Below are positions 18,125-28,010 of a DNA stretch of 64,000 nucleotides, piece by piece. The translations under genes were made by a program, and so were the position numbers. The stretch's first letter is position 1, and the number at the start of each line of letters is the position of its first letter. The notes under the pieces were generated by a model. It saw only the letters and a program-made list of their open reading frames with translations, ran no database searches and was not told the origin of the DNA. Location of the stretch: NCBI RefSeq assembly GCF_900103415.1, contig NZ_FMXB01000006.1, positions 82,359 to 146,358 on the forward strand, written 5' to 3'. The stretch is from Methanobrevibacter millerae. Lineage in GTDB: Archaea; Methanobacteriota; Methanobacteria; Methanobacteriales; Methanobacteriaceae.

Positions 18125-19039
18125 ATGGCTACAATACAAGAGGAAATCAAGGAGTTGAAAGAAGAAAAAAATGCAATCATTCTTGCGCACAACTATCAGC
18201 CTAAGGAAATACAGGAAATTGCCGATTTTCTTGGAGACTCTTTAGAATTATGTATAAAGGCTTCTGAAATTGATGATAAGGATCTGGTGGTATTCTGCGG
18301 TGTGGACTTCATGGCCGAAACTGCACATATCCTAAACCCGGATAAGAAAATTGTCATTCCCGATTTGGAAGCGGAATGTCCTATGGCTCACATGCTGCCT
18401 GAAGAGGAATTATTGAAAGCTAAAGAGGAACATCCTGATGCCGGAGTCATTCTCTACGTAAACAGTATTGCCGAGGCAAAGCAGCATGCTGATACATTAT
18501 GTACCTCAGCCAATGCGGTGAAAGTTACTGAAAGCCTACCCCATGATGAAATCCTCTTCGGACCGGACAAGAATCTGGGAACCCATGTTCAGGAAAGGGT
18601 GGATAAAAAAATCATTCCGACCCCTAAAGACGGGCACTGCTACGTTCACAGACTATTCCATGTTGAAGACGTTGAGCTTAAGCGTGAAGAGTATCCTAAT
18701 GCAGTAATAATCTGCCACCCTGAGTGCAATAAGGAAGTTCAGGATGCCTGTGATGAGGTCTTATCAACAGGAGGAATGCTGAGATTCATTGCTGAAAGCG
18801 ACGCCGAGGAATTTGTAATCGGTACTGAAATAGATATGATTACAAGAATTAACTCAGAAATTCCTGGAAAAAAACTATATCCTCTGCTTGAAGGGGCAAT
18901 ATGTAAAACAATGAAACTGCACACCTTGGAAAAAGTCAGGGATGCACTTAAAAATGAAGCTCCTGAAGTCACGCTTCCAGAAGAAGTGGCTCAAAAATCA
19001 TTAAAAGCAGTCAATCATATGCTTGAAGCGTCAAAATAG
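18125..19039 (+). CDS. nadA: Quinolinate synthase
   Basis: This 304-residue protein matches NadA length. It has HNYQPKEIQEIADFLGDSLEL at the N-terminus and three conserved Cys regions that ligate the 4Fe-4S cluster (VVFCGVDFMAET, CHPEC and GAICKTM). It condenses iminoaspartate with dihydroxyacetone phosphate to quinolinate, the substrate of NadC encoded nearby. No aspartate oxidase or dehydrogenase is present in the window. It is the last gene of the rnz-mscS-nadA run and ends at a hairpin terminator. Confidence 0.96.
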   Translation: MATIQEEIKELKEEKNAIILAHNYQPKEIQEIADFLGDSLELCIKASEIDDKDLVVFCGVDFMAETAHILNPDKKIVIPDLEAECPMAHMLPEEELLKAKEEHPDAGVILYVNSIAEAKQHADTLCTSANAVKVTESLPHDEILFGPDKNLGTHVQERVDKKIIPTPKDGHCYVHRLFHVEDVELKREEYPNAVIICHPECNKEVQDACDEVLSTGGMLRFIAESDAEEFVIGTEIDMITRINSEIPGKKLYPLLEGAICKTMKLHTLEKVRDALKNEAPEVTLPEEVAQKSLKAVNHMLEASK

Positions 19040-19072
19040 CTAGATTACAATCTAGCTTAAAATTCTTTTTTT
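19038..19072 (+). terminator. Terminator between nadA and a convergent gene
   Basis: AGCTAGATT at 19038-19046 pairs with AATCTAGCT at 19049-19057 (effective loop TACA). A run of seven T's follows at 19066-19072. The near-perfect palindrome could also serve the convergent hydrolase gene ending at 19071. Confidence 0.6.
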
Positions 19073-20057
19073 AAACATCACTCAAAAATCTTTTTATATC
19101 TTCTTCTATTTTATAAAGATGTTCCAATTCGTTAGGCTCATCGCCCATATCCAAAAATATCAGCTCGGAATTTTCAACGGCATTATGCAATGGGATCGAA
19201 TCATATTCCGGAGTGTAATAGTTATTGTTATCAACGCTAACGATTAATAATTTACTCTTAATCCTGTCCAGATAATTTTCCAGGTTATATGTCTTTAAAA
19301 AGTCGTTGCGTATTTTGATATCATAAATGTCATAGAATAATCCTCTGTCTGCAAAGCTGTCCATTGTCAAATCGATTTCATCAATGGACATTTTATTGAA
19401 ATAATTCATTGAGAAGGTAACGAGATAATGGAGCTGAGATAAGGAAATCAGCACCTTGGATATCGATTCGTCATAAACTTCAGAAAAATACTGTGGTGAT
19501 GACTCAATAATGTCATTTGCCAATTTTGCATAGATATACTTGTATCCGTCATTTTTAAATGAGCTTGCAAAATGAATGACGAAATCCATTTCGTCCGGAT
19601 AAAATACAGACCATCCTAAAGCCTCATAGCCTCCAAAGGCAATTCCTATGATTCCATGGAACCTTTTGATATTTTGAAACTTCTCTTTTATAAGCTGCCT
19701 TTTAAAATTAATCAGATCTTCAATTTCATATTCAGGGAAAAGATCTTTTAAACCAGTTGTGGATGGAGAGCATGATTCGGGAAAGCCCAATGAAGTTATG
19801 GATATGAAGAAATATTCCTCCTTGCTTAAAACCTTATTTTCATCTATTAACAGATGAATATCGGAAAGTGAAGAATAGTCTCCTTCAAAGGTATGGCAAA
19901 ACATGATGGCATTTACAATATTGCCTTCCTCATCATATTTTGGAGTTCCCATAACACCATAATCCACATGAACATTATTAAGAACACGTCCGTTCTTGAA
20001 TTCAAATTCATCGAATATATGATGTTCATTTTTCAAATAATATCTTCCACTATCCAT
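19071..20057 (-). CDS. Alpha/beta hydrolase pseudoenzyme (MetX-like fold, nucleophile Ser lost)
   Basis: This 328-residue protein is clearly paralogous to the one encoded at 20456. Both share the N-terminus (FKNGRVLNNVHVDYGVMGTPKY), SPSTTGLKDLFPEYEIEDLINF and a fold like homoserine O-acetyltransferase. In the nucleophile elbow the paralogue has GNSMGG but this protein has GIAFGG, so the catalytic Ser is Ala. The terminal His motif (GHLCF in the paralogue) is not preserved either. It should therefore be catalytically inactive and may have a regulatory or binding role. ATG 20057 was chosen over TTG 20069. It is convergent with nadA. Confidence 0.75.
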   Translation of the reverse strand: MDSGRYYLKNEHHIFDEFEFKNGRVLNNVHVDYGVMGTPKYDEEGNIVNAIMFCHTFEGDYSSLSDIHLLIDENKVLSKEEYFFISITSLGFPESCSPSTTGLKDLFPEYEIEDLINFKRQLIKEKFQNIKRFHGIIGIAFGGYEALGWSVFYPDEMDFVIHFASSFKNDGYKYIYAKLANDIIESSPQYFSEVYDESISKVLISLSQLHYLVTFSMNYFNKMSIDEIDLTMDSFADRGLFYDIYDIKIRNDFLKTYNLENYLDRIKSKLLIVSVDNNNYYTPEYDSIPLHNAVENSELIFLDMGDEPNELEHLYKIEEDIKRFLSDV

Positions 20058-20181
20058 TTGCAACCACAAATAATTAATTTTCCTTATAAATTGCTATTCA
20101 TTTAAAAGTATATAAATCTTTTTGATATCAAAAAATCAATACTTTTTTCACCAAAAAATACCGGAAAAACTGATTAAATCT

Positions 20182-20454
20182 TCACATATCCTCCAGAAAA
20201 CTTGAAAGAAAAACATTCATCTCAATCTCTTCACGGGCAATGAAATCATCCAACCTTATTTTGGCAATGTCGCTTTGAAATGGGAATATTTCCTCAAAAT
20301 AGACTCTGATTTTAAAGACATCACCATTAACAGACGTTTCATCATCCAGATTCTCATTCAAAAAATCCATCTGCTCCACTGACAGGCCATATGCCTCGTA
20401 GTCTATGAATGGAATTTCCGCATCTTCATCGAAACCCGTTATTTTAACGTTCAT
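20182..20454 (-). CDS. Small acidic hypothetical protein
   Basis: This 90-residue acidic protein (MNVKITGFDEDAEIPFIDYEA...) begins 1 bp after the stop codon of the alpha/beta hydrolase and has GGGGGTTAAG before its ATG. The two are therefore almost certainly co-translated. No signal peptide, membrane segment or known motif is seen. It lies between the active hydrolase and the inactive paralogue on the same strand, so it may be a partner of one or both; that is inference only. Confidence 0.6.
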   Translation of the reverse strand: MNVKITGFDEDAEIPFIDYEAYGLSVEQMDFLNENLDDETSVNGDVFKIRVYFEEIFPFQSDIAKIRLDDFIAREEIEMNVFLSSFLEDM

Positions 20455-20455
20455 C

Positions 20456-21490
20456 TTAACCCCCAAATTCATCCATGAATGCATTTAATTCATCAGAAAT
20501 ACTTTCAAGTTCATTGAAGCACAAATGGCCCAATTGCGAATCCATGATGATGATTTCACTACCTTCAATCATTTCAGACATTGGAATGCCGTCAAGCTCC
20601 GGAGGAAAATGCGGATCCTGGATGCATGAAATAATCAGCGTCTTGGCAGTAATCTTGTCCAAATCGTCTTCAACATCATAATTCATGCAAGCCTCATTGC
20701 AGTATTTAACGTCATAGATGTCTAAAAATGAACTCTCCTCACCAAATTCTTCAAATTCCCGTGACAGCTCTTCTTTTGGCATTTCCCTTAGGGCCTCTTT
20801 GGAGAGTCCGAAATTGAATTCTGCCAAGCTGGCTATCTTTAACGTTCTTGCTAATGAATCACATTCAATTCCCTTTTCATAGTTCTCGTCGCTTGTGATG
20901 ATTTCATTTACAAATTTGGATAATATATAATCATGCCCTGCGACCTTATAGCTGCTTACACCAGGCATTATAAAATCTGCAAAGTCTGGATAGAGAATGG
21001 CAGACGTTAATGCAATAAAACCCCCCATGGAGTTGCCGATAATGCCCAAAACATGATTTATATTGAATTTTTCGGCTAAAAACTGTTTCTGGAAATTGAC
21101 AACGTCTTCAATAGAATAGATTGGAAATTTATTTTTTAAATTGGTTGAAGAAGGGCTGCATGAACCCGGTGAGCCCAAAGCTGAAATTGAAATGAAAAAA
21201 TATTTATTCTCATCAAATGCATCACCTTCGCCGAGCAGAGGAAATATCTTCTTAACGGAGGTAAAATTGCCCAGAGAGCCGTGGCAATAAACAATCACAT
21301 TTGAAATCACATCATTTTCGTATTTTGGATTTCCAAAGGTCATGTATTCAACGTTAACATTTTCAAGGACTTCCCCATTGGAAAATTTAAAGGAATCCAT
21401 TACAAAATTTTCCCGCTTTTGCTCAAAATATTCATCTTCACAAATTTGAATCCCACCTGATTTTTTCTTAAAATTAATTCTTAAAAACAA
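20456..21490 (-). CDS. Alpha/beta hydrolase, homoserine O-acetyltransferase-like
   Basis: This protein of about 344 residues has the MetX-like pattern: MTFGNPKYENDVISNVIVYCHGSLGN, SPSSTNLKNKFPIYSIEDVV, nucleophile elbow GNSMGGF (Ser), a late Asp in SCIQDPHFPPE and a His in QLGHLCF. The catalytic triad looks complete. The substrate is uncertain; a metX in a methionine operon would have met neighbours, and none are here. The start is probably the TTG at 21490, because the segment before the first ATG aligns with the paralogue's N-terminus. It diverges from nucS. Confidence 0.78.
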   Translation of the reverse strand: MFLRINFKKKSGGIQICEDEYFEQKRENFVMDSFKFSNGEVLENVNVEYMTFGNPKYENDVISNVIVYCHGSLGNFTSVKKIFPLLGEGDAFDENKYFFISISALGSPGSCSPSSTNLKNKFPIYSIEDVVNFQKQFLAEKFNINHVLGIIGNSMGGFIALTSAILYPDFADFIMPGVSSYKVAGHDYILSKFVNEIITSDENYEKGIECDSLARTLKIASLAEFNFGLSKEALREMPKEELSREFEEFGEESSFLDIYDVKYCNEACMNYDVEDDLDKITAKTLIISCIQDPHFPPELDGIPMSEMIEGSEIIIMDSQLGHLCFNELESISDELNAFMDEFGG

Positions 21491-21524
21491 AATATTTAAA
21501 TCAATCTAACCAATGTAAAAAGTA

Positions 21525-22307
21525 ATGAAATATAAAATTCTTGAAAAACCCGAATGTGAAAAAGCATATGAACTGGTTGAAGAGGCTCTGCGCAAAAGGG
21601 CTACAATAATACTTTTCGCATGCTGTAGAGTCGAATATGAAGGACGGGCATTAAGCCAATTGAATTGGGGAGAACGCATAATTCTCATTAAGCCTGACGG
21701 ATCTTTTTTAATACATCAGGACAAAAAAGTGGAGCCAGTTAATTGGCAGCCTCCAAAATCCAGAACAAGATGCTACCTGAAAGGGGACAGACTAATGCTT
21801 GAAAGCCACAGGCGAACTCCAAAGGAACTGCTGAGCGTTGAAGTAAGGCATATCCAATTCATCAATTATGCAAACGTTGAAGACTATGAAGAGCTTGAAC
21901 AGGCAGGTTATGAAAAGGACATGAGCGACATGATAATGAAAAGACCTCACATTATAGAGGAAGGCTTTACACCAAAAACAAGAGAATATGCTGTCGAACA
22001 TGGCTTTATTGATATTTTAGGAAAGGACAGTGACGGAAACCTGATGATTCTGGAACTTAAGGCAAGAAAAGCCGGCGTTAATGCAGTAAAACAGCTGAAG
22101 AGATACCTGCAGGACATGGAAAATACCGATAATGCCTACCTAAAGGAATGCAAAGTTCAAAAGAAGAAAATCAGAGGATTGCTTGTCGCCCCATCAATTA
22201 TGGATGACGCTCTTGAATTGAGTGAAGAGGAAGGCATCGAATTCGTTTCAGTTGAGCCTCCGCGCGAACTGAAAAGAGATAAAAAAATAACATTGGATGC
22301 GTTTTAA
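21525..22307 (+). CDS. nucS: Endonuclease NucS (EndoMS), mismatch or branched-DNA nuclease
   Basis: This 260-residue protein has an N-terminal DNA-binding half (CCRVEYEGRALSQLNWGERIILIKPDGSFLIH) and a C-terminal RecB-like nuclease. The catalytic pattern is HGFIDILGKD ... LMILELKARKAG (Asp, Glu-x-Lys) followed by AVKQLKRYL. In archaea NucS/EndoMS cuts both strands at mismatches and works with PCNA in non-canonical mismatch repair. The C-terminus (RDKKITLDAF) has the short hydrophobic-aromatic look of a PCNA-interaction tail. It is convergent with and overlaps the next gene by 4 bp at the stop codons. Confidence 0.94.
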   Translation: MKYKILEKPECEKAYELVEEALRKRATIILFACCRVEYEGRALSQLNWGERIILIKPDGSFLIHQDKKVEPVNWQPPKSRTRCYLKGDRLMLESHRRTPKELLSVEVRHIQFINYANVEDYEELEQAGYEKDMSDMIMKRPHIIEEGFTPKTREYAVEHGFIDILGKDSDGNLMILELKARKAGVNAVKQLKRYLQDMENTDNAYLKECKVQKKKIRGLLVAPSIMDDALELSEEEGIEFVSVEPPRELKRDKKITLDAF

Positions 22308-22322
22308 TTTAAAACCGCATCG
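22296..22322. terminator. Bidirectional terminator across two convergent stop codons
   Basis: GATGCGTTTT at 22296-22305 pairs with AAAACCGCATC at 22311-22321, with one bulged G. The stem contains the stop codons of both nucS (plus strand, ending 22307) and the convergent minus-strand gene (ending 22304). The A/T-rich centre would serve both directions. Confidence 0.5.
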
Positions 22323-22786
22323 TCAATTCTTTTCATTTCGGCTTCATAATACTTTCTGGTATGCTCATTGGCCGGAATGGACTGAGTTACGTGGCATTCC
22401 TTTTCCAGCTTATAGATAAGATAAGTCTCATCATCCAAATCTATTGTCAAATCATCATCCAACAACTCCAGACCGTCCAGTTCTTCTGAGATTTTGTCGA
22501 ATTCATCCTGTTCAAGATCAATGACGTCCTCAAGTTCCATTTCCTGAACTTTTGGATTCAACTGAAGCGCGATTGCCACAAAACCGTTTACAGTTTTATC
22601 TGAAATTTCGAACTGTGCGTTTCTTATTTCATCCATGCTAAACTTGATATGGGTTACAGTGGGTTTGGTCACCGGAATTTCTTTTGACAGACCTATTTGG
22701 TTAATTTCATAATCGTTTTTCCAATTTCCAATTTTATAAACAGCATAATTTATATCATCAGCATTAATTTTTTTATCATCACTCAT
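22304..22786 (-). CDS. Acidic conserved hypothetical protein
   Basis: This 160-residue protein is strongly acidic, especially in residues 85-125 (MELEDVIDLEQDEFDKISEE and LLDDDLTIDLDDETYLIY). It has no signal peptide, membrane helix or recognisable motif. The ATG at 22786 follows GTGATATT. It stands alone on the minus strand between nucS and the zinc-ribbon membrane protein. The acidic surface could suit protein or nucleic-acid mimicry, but nothing supports a specific role. Confidence 0.6.
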   Translation of the reverse strand: MSDDKKINADDINYAVYKIGNWKNDYEINQIGLSKEIPVTKPTVTHIKFSMDEIRNAQFEISDKTVNGFVAIALQLNPKVQEMELEDVIDLEQDEFDKISEELDGLELLDDDLTIDLDDETYLIYKLEKECHVTQSIPANEHTRKYYEAEMKRIDDAVLN

Positions 22787-22857
22787 AATATCACATCTAT
22801 TACATATAATATTAAATAATATAACTAATATATCTTAATTTTAATGGAGGTAAATCT

Positions 22858-23550
22858 GTGAAAAAATGTCCTGAATGTGGAAATCCTAGTTATGATGGTG
22901 CTCCAGTTTGTGGAAATTGTGGATATACATTTCCTAAACCAAAAGTAAAGGTTTCTAAAGAAGATACAATCTTTGAAGATAGGCCAATCATTAATAAAAG
23001 TGGAAATGAGCAAAGTACACTCGATATTATCAAAGAAAACAAACTTGCAATTGGCGCTATTTTACTTATAACCTTACTTGTAATTGGCGTAATTATAGTT
23101 ACAGGACCCAACAATACTACCCAAACGAAAACTGACAGCTTAAACAAATACTCAGATGCCGGTTTTTCATTCTCATACCCATCCAGTTGGAATGAGACCA
23201 CCGGATATGATGAATTGCATGAAGGAGCGGTCTTTTTCGAAGATAGTAATGGTACTGTAATAGAGTATTATAACGTTTCTAGCGAATTTTCATCAATATA
23301 TCAAGTAAATAATGAAAGAGTAAGTGCTGCTCTGGCAGATGGAGATAACATAAATACAATTCTACCTACCCAGATAGATAGTAAAAACGCATCAGACATT
23401 ATTATTGAAAGTACTGGTGGCAATTTCACGAGATATGTATCAATAATCTCAGACGGCAACTTATTTGTATATAAAATAAAAGCTAACTCAATGGATGGCA
23501 TTAAAACTACTGAAATTGATTCTGTTTTGCAATCCACAAGAATTGGATAG
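22858..23550 (+). CDS. Zinc-ribbon membrane protein with PsbP-like extracellular domain
   Basis: This 230-residue protein opens with a zinc ribbon (CPECGNPSYDGAPVCGNCGY, residues 3-22) and a linker. One membrane helix follows (about 63-81, AIGAILLITLLVIGVIIV). The outer domain begins YSDAGFSFSYPSSWNETT, the pattern of PsbP-like domains seen in many Methanobacteriales proteins. The zinc ribbon should face the cytoplasm and the PsbP-like part the outside. The start is GTG 22858 behind a strong GGAGGT. Function unknown. Confidence 0.75.
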   Translation: MKKCPECGNPSYDGAPVCGNCGYTFPKPKVKVSKEDTIFEDRPIINKSGNEQSTLDIIKENKLAIGAILLITLLVIGVIIVTGPNNTTQTKTDSLNKYSDAGFSFSYPSSWNETTGYDELHEGAVFFEDSNGTVIEYYNVSSEFSSIYQVNNERVSAALADGDNINTILPTQIDSKNASDIIIESTGGNFTRYVSIISDGNLFVYKIKANSMDGIKTTEIDSVLQSTRIG

Positions 23551-23592
23551 TATGATTTTATTCATACTTTCAATTTATTTTTTAAATTAAAA

Positions 23593-24420
23593 ATGAATAC
23601 TGTAAAAATAGCTTTATGTCAAATGGATGTAATTGACAATAAGCAGGAAAATATTTCAAAGGCAACTTCAATGATAAATGAAGCTGTTAGTCTTGATTCT
23701 AATTTTATTGTTCTTCCGGAAATGTTCAACTGCCCATATTCCAACGACAAGTTCATAGAATATGCAGAAGAGGAAAATTCAAGCCCTACACTGGAAAGCA
23801 TTTCCAAACTGGCCAAAAAACATCAAGTTTACATTCTGGCAGGATCCATACCCGAAAAGGAAGACACAAGAATATACAACACCAGCTATCTTTTCGACAG
23901 AAAGGGTGAAATAATTGCAAAGCACCGCAAGATGCATCTTTTTGACGTTGACGTTGAAGGAGGAATCTATTTTAAGGAGTCCGATACGTTAACGCCGGGA
24001 AATGAATTCAACGTGGCACAAACAGAATTCGGCAAAATAGGCATGGGAATATGCTATGACGTCAGATTTCCCCAATTGGCTCAGATAAACGTGAAAAAGG
24101 GAGCTCGAATCTTATTCTATCCGGGAGCCTTCAACATGACAACGGGACCCGCCCACTGGGAACTGCTTTTCAGGTCAAGAGCCCTTGACAATCAGGTATT
24201 CTGCATCGGCGTTGCACCTGCATTAAATGAAGATGCCAGCTATCACAGCTATGGCCATTCGATTGCAGTTAATCCGTGGGGAGAAGTAATCTGTCAGCTG
24301 GATTATAAAGAAGAGCTTAAAACTGTTGACATTAATCTGGATGAAATAAAAAAAGTAAGGAATGAAATTCCCGTTTTAAAAAATAAAAGAAATGATTTGT
24401 ATGAGATAATCGAAAAGTAA
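23593..24420 (+). CDS. Carbon-nitrogen hydrolase (omega-amidase/nitrilase family)
   Basis: This 275-residue nitrilase-superfamily protein has the Glu-Lys-Cys triad in order: Glu in VLPEMFNCPYS (near 44), Lys in KHRKMHLFDV (near 116) and Cys in GICYDVRFPQL (near 154). NPWGEV follows near the end. The MHLFDVD and GICYDVRFP motifs are typical of Nit2/omega-amidases, which hydrolyse alpha-ketoglutaramate or related omega-amides. The exact substrate cannot be decided. It is convergent with the HEAT-repeat gene, the stop codons abutting. Confidence 0.88.
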   Translation: MNTVKIALCQMDVIDNKQENISKATSMINEAVSLDSNFIVLPEMFNCPYSNDKFIEYAEEENSSPTLESISKLAKKHQVYILAGSIPEKEDTRIYNTSYLFDRKGEIIAKHRKMHLFDVDVEGGIYFKESDTLTPGNEFNVAQTEFGKIGMGICYDVRFPQLAQINVKKGARILFYPGAFNMTTGPAHWELLFRSRALDNQVFCIGVAPALNEDASYHSYGHSIAVNPWGEVICQLDYKEELKTVDINLDEIKKVRNEIPVLKNKRNDLYEIIEK

Positions 24421-25272
24421 TCATCTCAATTTGTTTAATCTTTTTTCAAACCATTCTTCCTTTCCAGGCTTTTTCTCGGACAGTACGTCAATGGCCTTTT
24501 CAAGAACTGCCACTTCCTCATCATACATATTTAATTTTCTGTATAGGACAGCCAGTCTTTTATATGGAGCGTCCTTGTCCGTTTCGGAACTGACATATTT
24601 CTCATATTCTTTAATTGCCTTTTGAGGATTGGTCTTTTCCATATCCTTAATGGTTTTCATAGGTATTGTATTGGATACGACTTTGCCTTCAGCCTTGGCC
24701 TTTTTAACCTTTTCAGCCTTTTTAAGGGCTTTATTACAGGATTTCTTGAAGTCCTTATCGGATTCCTCTTTTCTTGCCTTTTTGATTAATGCAATTGATT
24801 CATCTGAAGCCAAATCAGCGCAGGCGTGTATGGTTGCAAGCCTTACGCCCCAGTCCTCATCATCCAAACCTTTAGCAATGGTATCCAATTCATCATTGGC
24901 TTGAAGCTCTCCCAAAGCACGGATTGAAACTTTTCTAACCCCAAAGTCTTCATCGCTTACGGCTTCAGCAAACAGAGGAATGGCATTTTCATTATTAGTT
25001 TCTTTTAAAGCAAAAGCCAAAAATCTTTTGTTTTTACCTGTTTCGGATGTGAATTTGGAAGCGAGCCTGTCAAATGCAACGTTACCCATATTTCCCAGAA
25101 TTTCGGCAGCCTTAAATCTGACCTGCGCATTCTCATCGGTTGTTGCTTCAATTAACGGATCGATTGCTTCTTCATCGGTTACGCCGATTAATGATTCGAT
25201 AGCTTCCTTTCTAACACTTACATCTTCACTTTTAAGATTTTCGATTGCTTCGGTCATTGTTAAATTAGACAT
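24421..25272 (-). CDS. HEAT-repeat protein with TPR-like tail
   Basis: This 283-residue all-helical protein has at least five HEAT/PBS-lyase-type repeats in residues 5-160. Each carries an alternating pattern such as DEEAIDPLIEATTDENAQVRFKA or DEDWGVRLATIHACADL. A basic linker (KKAEKVKKAKAEGK) and a TPR-like C-terminus (NPQKAIKEYEKYV ... YDEEVAVLEKAI) follow. Such proteins are scaffolds; the partner is unknown. ATG 25272 follows GAGGTTAT; a start at 25293 is less likely. Confidence 0.85.
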   Translation of the reverse strand: MSNLTMTEAIENLKSEDVSVRKEAIESLIGVTDEEAIDPLIEATTDENAQVRFKAAEILGNMGNVAFDRLASKFTSETGKNKRFLAFALKETNNENAIPLFAEAVSDEDFGVRKVSIRALGELQANDELDTIAKGLDDEDWGVRLATIHACADLASDESIALIKKARKEESDKDFKKSCNKALKKAEKVKKAKAEGKVVSNTIPMKTIKDMEKTNPQKAIKEYEKYVSSETDKDAPYKRLAVLYRKLNMYDEEVAVLEKAIDVLSEKKPGKEEWFEKRLNKLR

Positions 25273-25337
25273 TTTTATAACCTCTAATATCAATATTATA
25301 TTTGTAAATATATAATTCTTAATGTAGATTGATTAAT

Positions 25338-27935
25338 ATGATTAGTGAGCAAACAAAAATCTATTCAAAAAAGACCATTTATAAAACGCTGCATCCATGG
25401 GTTAGACAGTGGTTTGACAATAAATTCGATGATTTTACGCCTGCTCAGAAAAGATCAATCGTTGAAATCCATAAAAAGAAAAACATTCTGGTTTCATCAC
25501 CGACGGGTTCGGGTAAGACGCTGACCGCATTCCTGTCAATCATAAGCGAGCTTACGGCATTATCCGAAAAGGAATCGCTTGAGGACAAGGTCTACTGCAT
25601 TTACATTTCACCCTTAAAGGCTCTGGACAATGACATTGAAAAGAATCTGGAAGAGCCCTTAAAGGAAATCGAGCAGATTGCAGGTAAAAAGCTAGGCATC
25701 AGAAAGGCCGTAAGAACGGGCGACACCAGCCAGTATCAAAGACAGAAGATGCTCAAGCAGCCTCCCCACATCCTGATAACAACTCCCGAAACATTATCCA
25801 TACTTCTTGTGGCTCCTAAGTTTCGCGAAAAGCTGAGCCACGTCAAATACGTCATAGTTGACGAGATTCATTCATTGGCGGAGAATAAACGGGGCGTTCA
25901 TTTAAGCCTGTCGCTTGAGCGGCTGCACCATTTAATAGGCAATTTTACAAGAATCGGGCTTTCGGCTACCGTCAGTCCCCTTGATGAAGTCGCCAGATTT
26001 CTGGTCGGATACGAATACGGCGTTGAAAGGGACTGTGAAGTTGTAAACATCAATTACCTCAAGGAACTTGATATGGAAGTCATATGTCCGGTAAGCGACA
26101 TTACGATTGCCGATGAGGAGGATATCCGCCTTGGAATGTACAGCCTGCTCGATGACCTGATACAGGAAAACAAGACAACGCTGATATTTACCAATACGAG
26201 AAGCGGAACGGAAAGGTTCGTCTATAATCTCAAAAAGATGTTCCCGATGAACTACAACAGCAAAAACATTATGGCTCACCATTCATCCCTCTCAAAGGAG
26301 GTCAGACTGGAAACTGAAAACAATTTAAAGGAAGGAAAGCTCAAGGCAGTCATATCCTCAACTTCACTTGAACTGGGAATAGACATCGGATACATTGATT
26401 TGGTGGTTCTCATAAACTCCCCGAAATCCGTTTCAAGAGCCCTTCAAAGAATAGGGCGAAGCGGACACAGACTGCATGAGAAATCAAGAGGAAAAATCAT
26501 TGTAACCGACCGTGACGACCTGGTTGAATGTTCCGTTCTTTTAAAGAACGCCAAGGAAGGAAAAATTGACCGGATTCAAATCCCAAAAAACTGTCTTGAC
26601 GTTCTGGCGCAGCACATTTACGGAATGAGCATTGAAAATCCTTGGGACATCGATTACGCCTATGACGTCATACGCAAAAGCTACTGCTATAAGGATTTGA
26701 CAAGAGACGATTATGAAGACGTCTTAAGCTATATGGGTGGCGAATACCCTGAACTCGAAGACAGATACGTCTATGCGAAAATCTGGATTGACTATAAGGA
26801 AAACACCTTCGGCAAAAGGGGAAAGCTTGCAAGGATGCTTTATTCAACCAATATAGGGACAATACCTGACAGTTCGGGAGTTCTTGTGAAATGCGACGGA
26901 GAAACAGTCGGAAAAATCGAAGCTGAGTTCATGGAAAGGCTTAAAAAAGGAGATACCTTTGTTTTAGGCGGAAACACCTTCAGATTCAATTACGCCAAGG
27001 GAATGACAATTAACGTTTCACCGTCAAACGGACCTCCGACAATCCCGTCATGGTTTTCACAGCAATTGCCATTATCATTTGATTTGGCAATGGATATCCA
27101 GCGCTTCAGGGCACATATGGATTCCAAATTCCAGTACAGGCGAAGCAAGGAAGAGATTATGGAATTCATTTATGATTATCTCTACGTCGACGACTTTGCG
27201 GCAAATTCCATTTACGAATATTTCGTCGAACAGTACAAGTATGCCCAGATTCCAAGCAACAGGAAATTGCTGATAGAATACTACCGCGGTTTTGGTGACA
27301 GACGCTTTGTAATATTTCATAGTTTGTTCGGAAGAAAGGTAAATGATGCACTCTCCAGGGCAGTAGCTTACTTGGTTGCAAGAAGATACAATATGAACGT
27401 GACAATATCCATATCAGACAATGGATTTTACCTGAGTTCGGACAGCAAGATTGGCGGACTCGAATCATTCCGGCAGCTGACTCCGGAAAACTTCCGTCCG
27501 ATACTGACGCAGTCACTTGACAAGACCGAAACCCTGGCAAGCAGATTCAGGCACTGCGCCGGACGTTCATTAATGACTTTAAGGAGATATAAGGGAGAAT
27601 CCAAATCAGTCGGCCGCCAGCAGGTGCGGGGAAAGATACTGCTCAAGTTCGTTCAGGAAATGGATGAAAACTTTTCAATACTTAAGGAAGCCCGAAGGGA
27701 AGCTCTGGAAGATTACATGGACGTTGAAAATGCATTGAAAGTAATTGAATGGATTGCGTCCGAGGAAATGGAAATTAAAACAATAAATACTGTTATTCCA
27801 ACACCATTTGCATTTAATTTGGTTTCACAAGGTTATCTGGACGTATTGAACCAGAATGATAGGGCAGAATTTACAAAAAGAATGCATAAGGCAGTGCTTG
27901 ACCAAATTAAGGACAAATTAACAGAACTCTACTAA
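25338..27935 (+). CDS. lhr: Lhr-type superfamily 2 DNA helicase
   Basis: This 865-residue SF2 helicase shows Walker A SPTGSGKT (near residue 57), the DEIH box, SAT motif [13 protein letters not shown] and the motif [10 protein letters not shown]. The winged-helix and Lhr-core C-terminal region follows (length typical for Lhr-core, about 860-900). Lhr enzymes unwind DNA and DNA:RNA hybrids in repair and recombination. The true start is ATG 25338; a TTG at 25329 is also in frame. It diverges from the HEAT-repeat gene. Confidence 0.92.
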   Translation: MISEQTKIYSKKTIYKTLHPWVRQWFDNKFDDFTPAQKRSIVEIHKKKNILVSSPTGSGKTLTAFLSIISELTALSEKESLEDKVYCIYISPLKALDNDIEKNLEEPLKEIEQIAGKKLGIRKAVRTGDTSQYQRQKMLKQPPHILITTPETLSILLVAPKFREKLSHVKYVIVDEIHSLAENKRGVHLSLSLERLHHLIGNFTRIGLSATVSPLDEVARFLVGYEYGVERDCEVVNINYLKELDMEVICPVSDITIADEEDIRLGMYSLLDDLIQENKTTLIFTNTRSGTERFVYNLKKMFPMNYNSKNIMAHHSSLSKEVRLETENNLKEGKLKAVISSTSLELGIDIGYIDLVVLINSPKSVSRALQRIGRSGHRLHEKSRGKIIVTDRDDLVECSVLLKNAKEGKIDRIQIPKNCLDVLAQHIYGMSIENPWDIDYAYDVIRKSYCYKDLTRDDYEDVLSYMGGEYPELEDRYVYAKIWIDYKENTFGKRGKLARMLYSTNIGTIPDSSGVLVKCDGETVGKIEAEFMERLKKGDTFVLGGNTFRFNYAKGMTINVSPSNGPPTIPSWFSQQLPLSFDLAMDIQRFRAHMDSKFQYRRSKEEIMEFIYDYLYVDDFAANSIYEYFVEQYKYAQIPSNRKLLIEYYRGFGDRRFVIFHSLFGRKVNDALSRAVAYLVARRYNMNVTISISDNGFYLSSDSKIGGLESFRQLTPENFRPILTQSLDKTETLASRFRHCAGRSLMTLRRYKGESKSVGRQQVRGKILLKFVQEMDENFSILKEARREALEDYMDVENALKVIEWIASEEMEIKTINTVIPTPFAFNLVSQGYLDVLNQNDRAEFTKRMHKAVLDQIKDKLTELY

Positions 27936-28010
27936 CCATTAATAATATTAAAAGTAAAATATAAATAATGTTAATGAGCAATTAATTTCATTAATGTTCG
28001 AGGTGAAATT

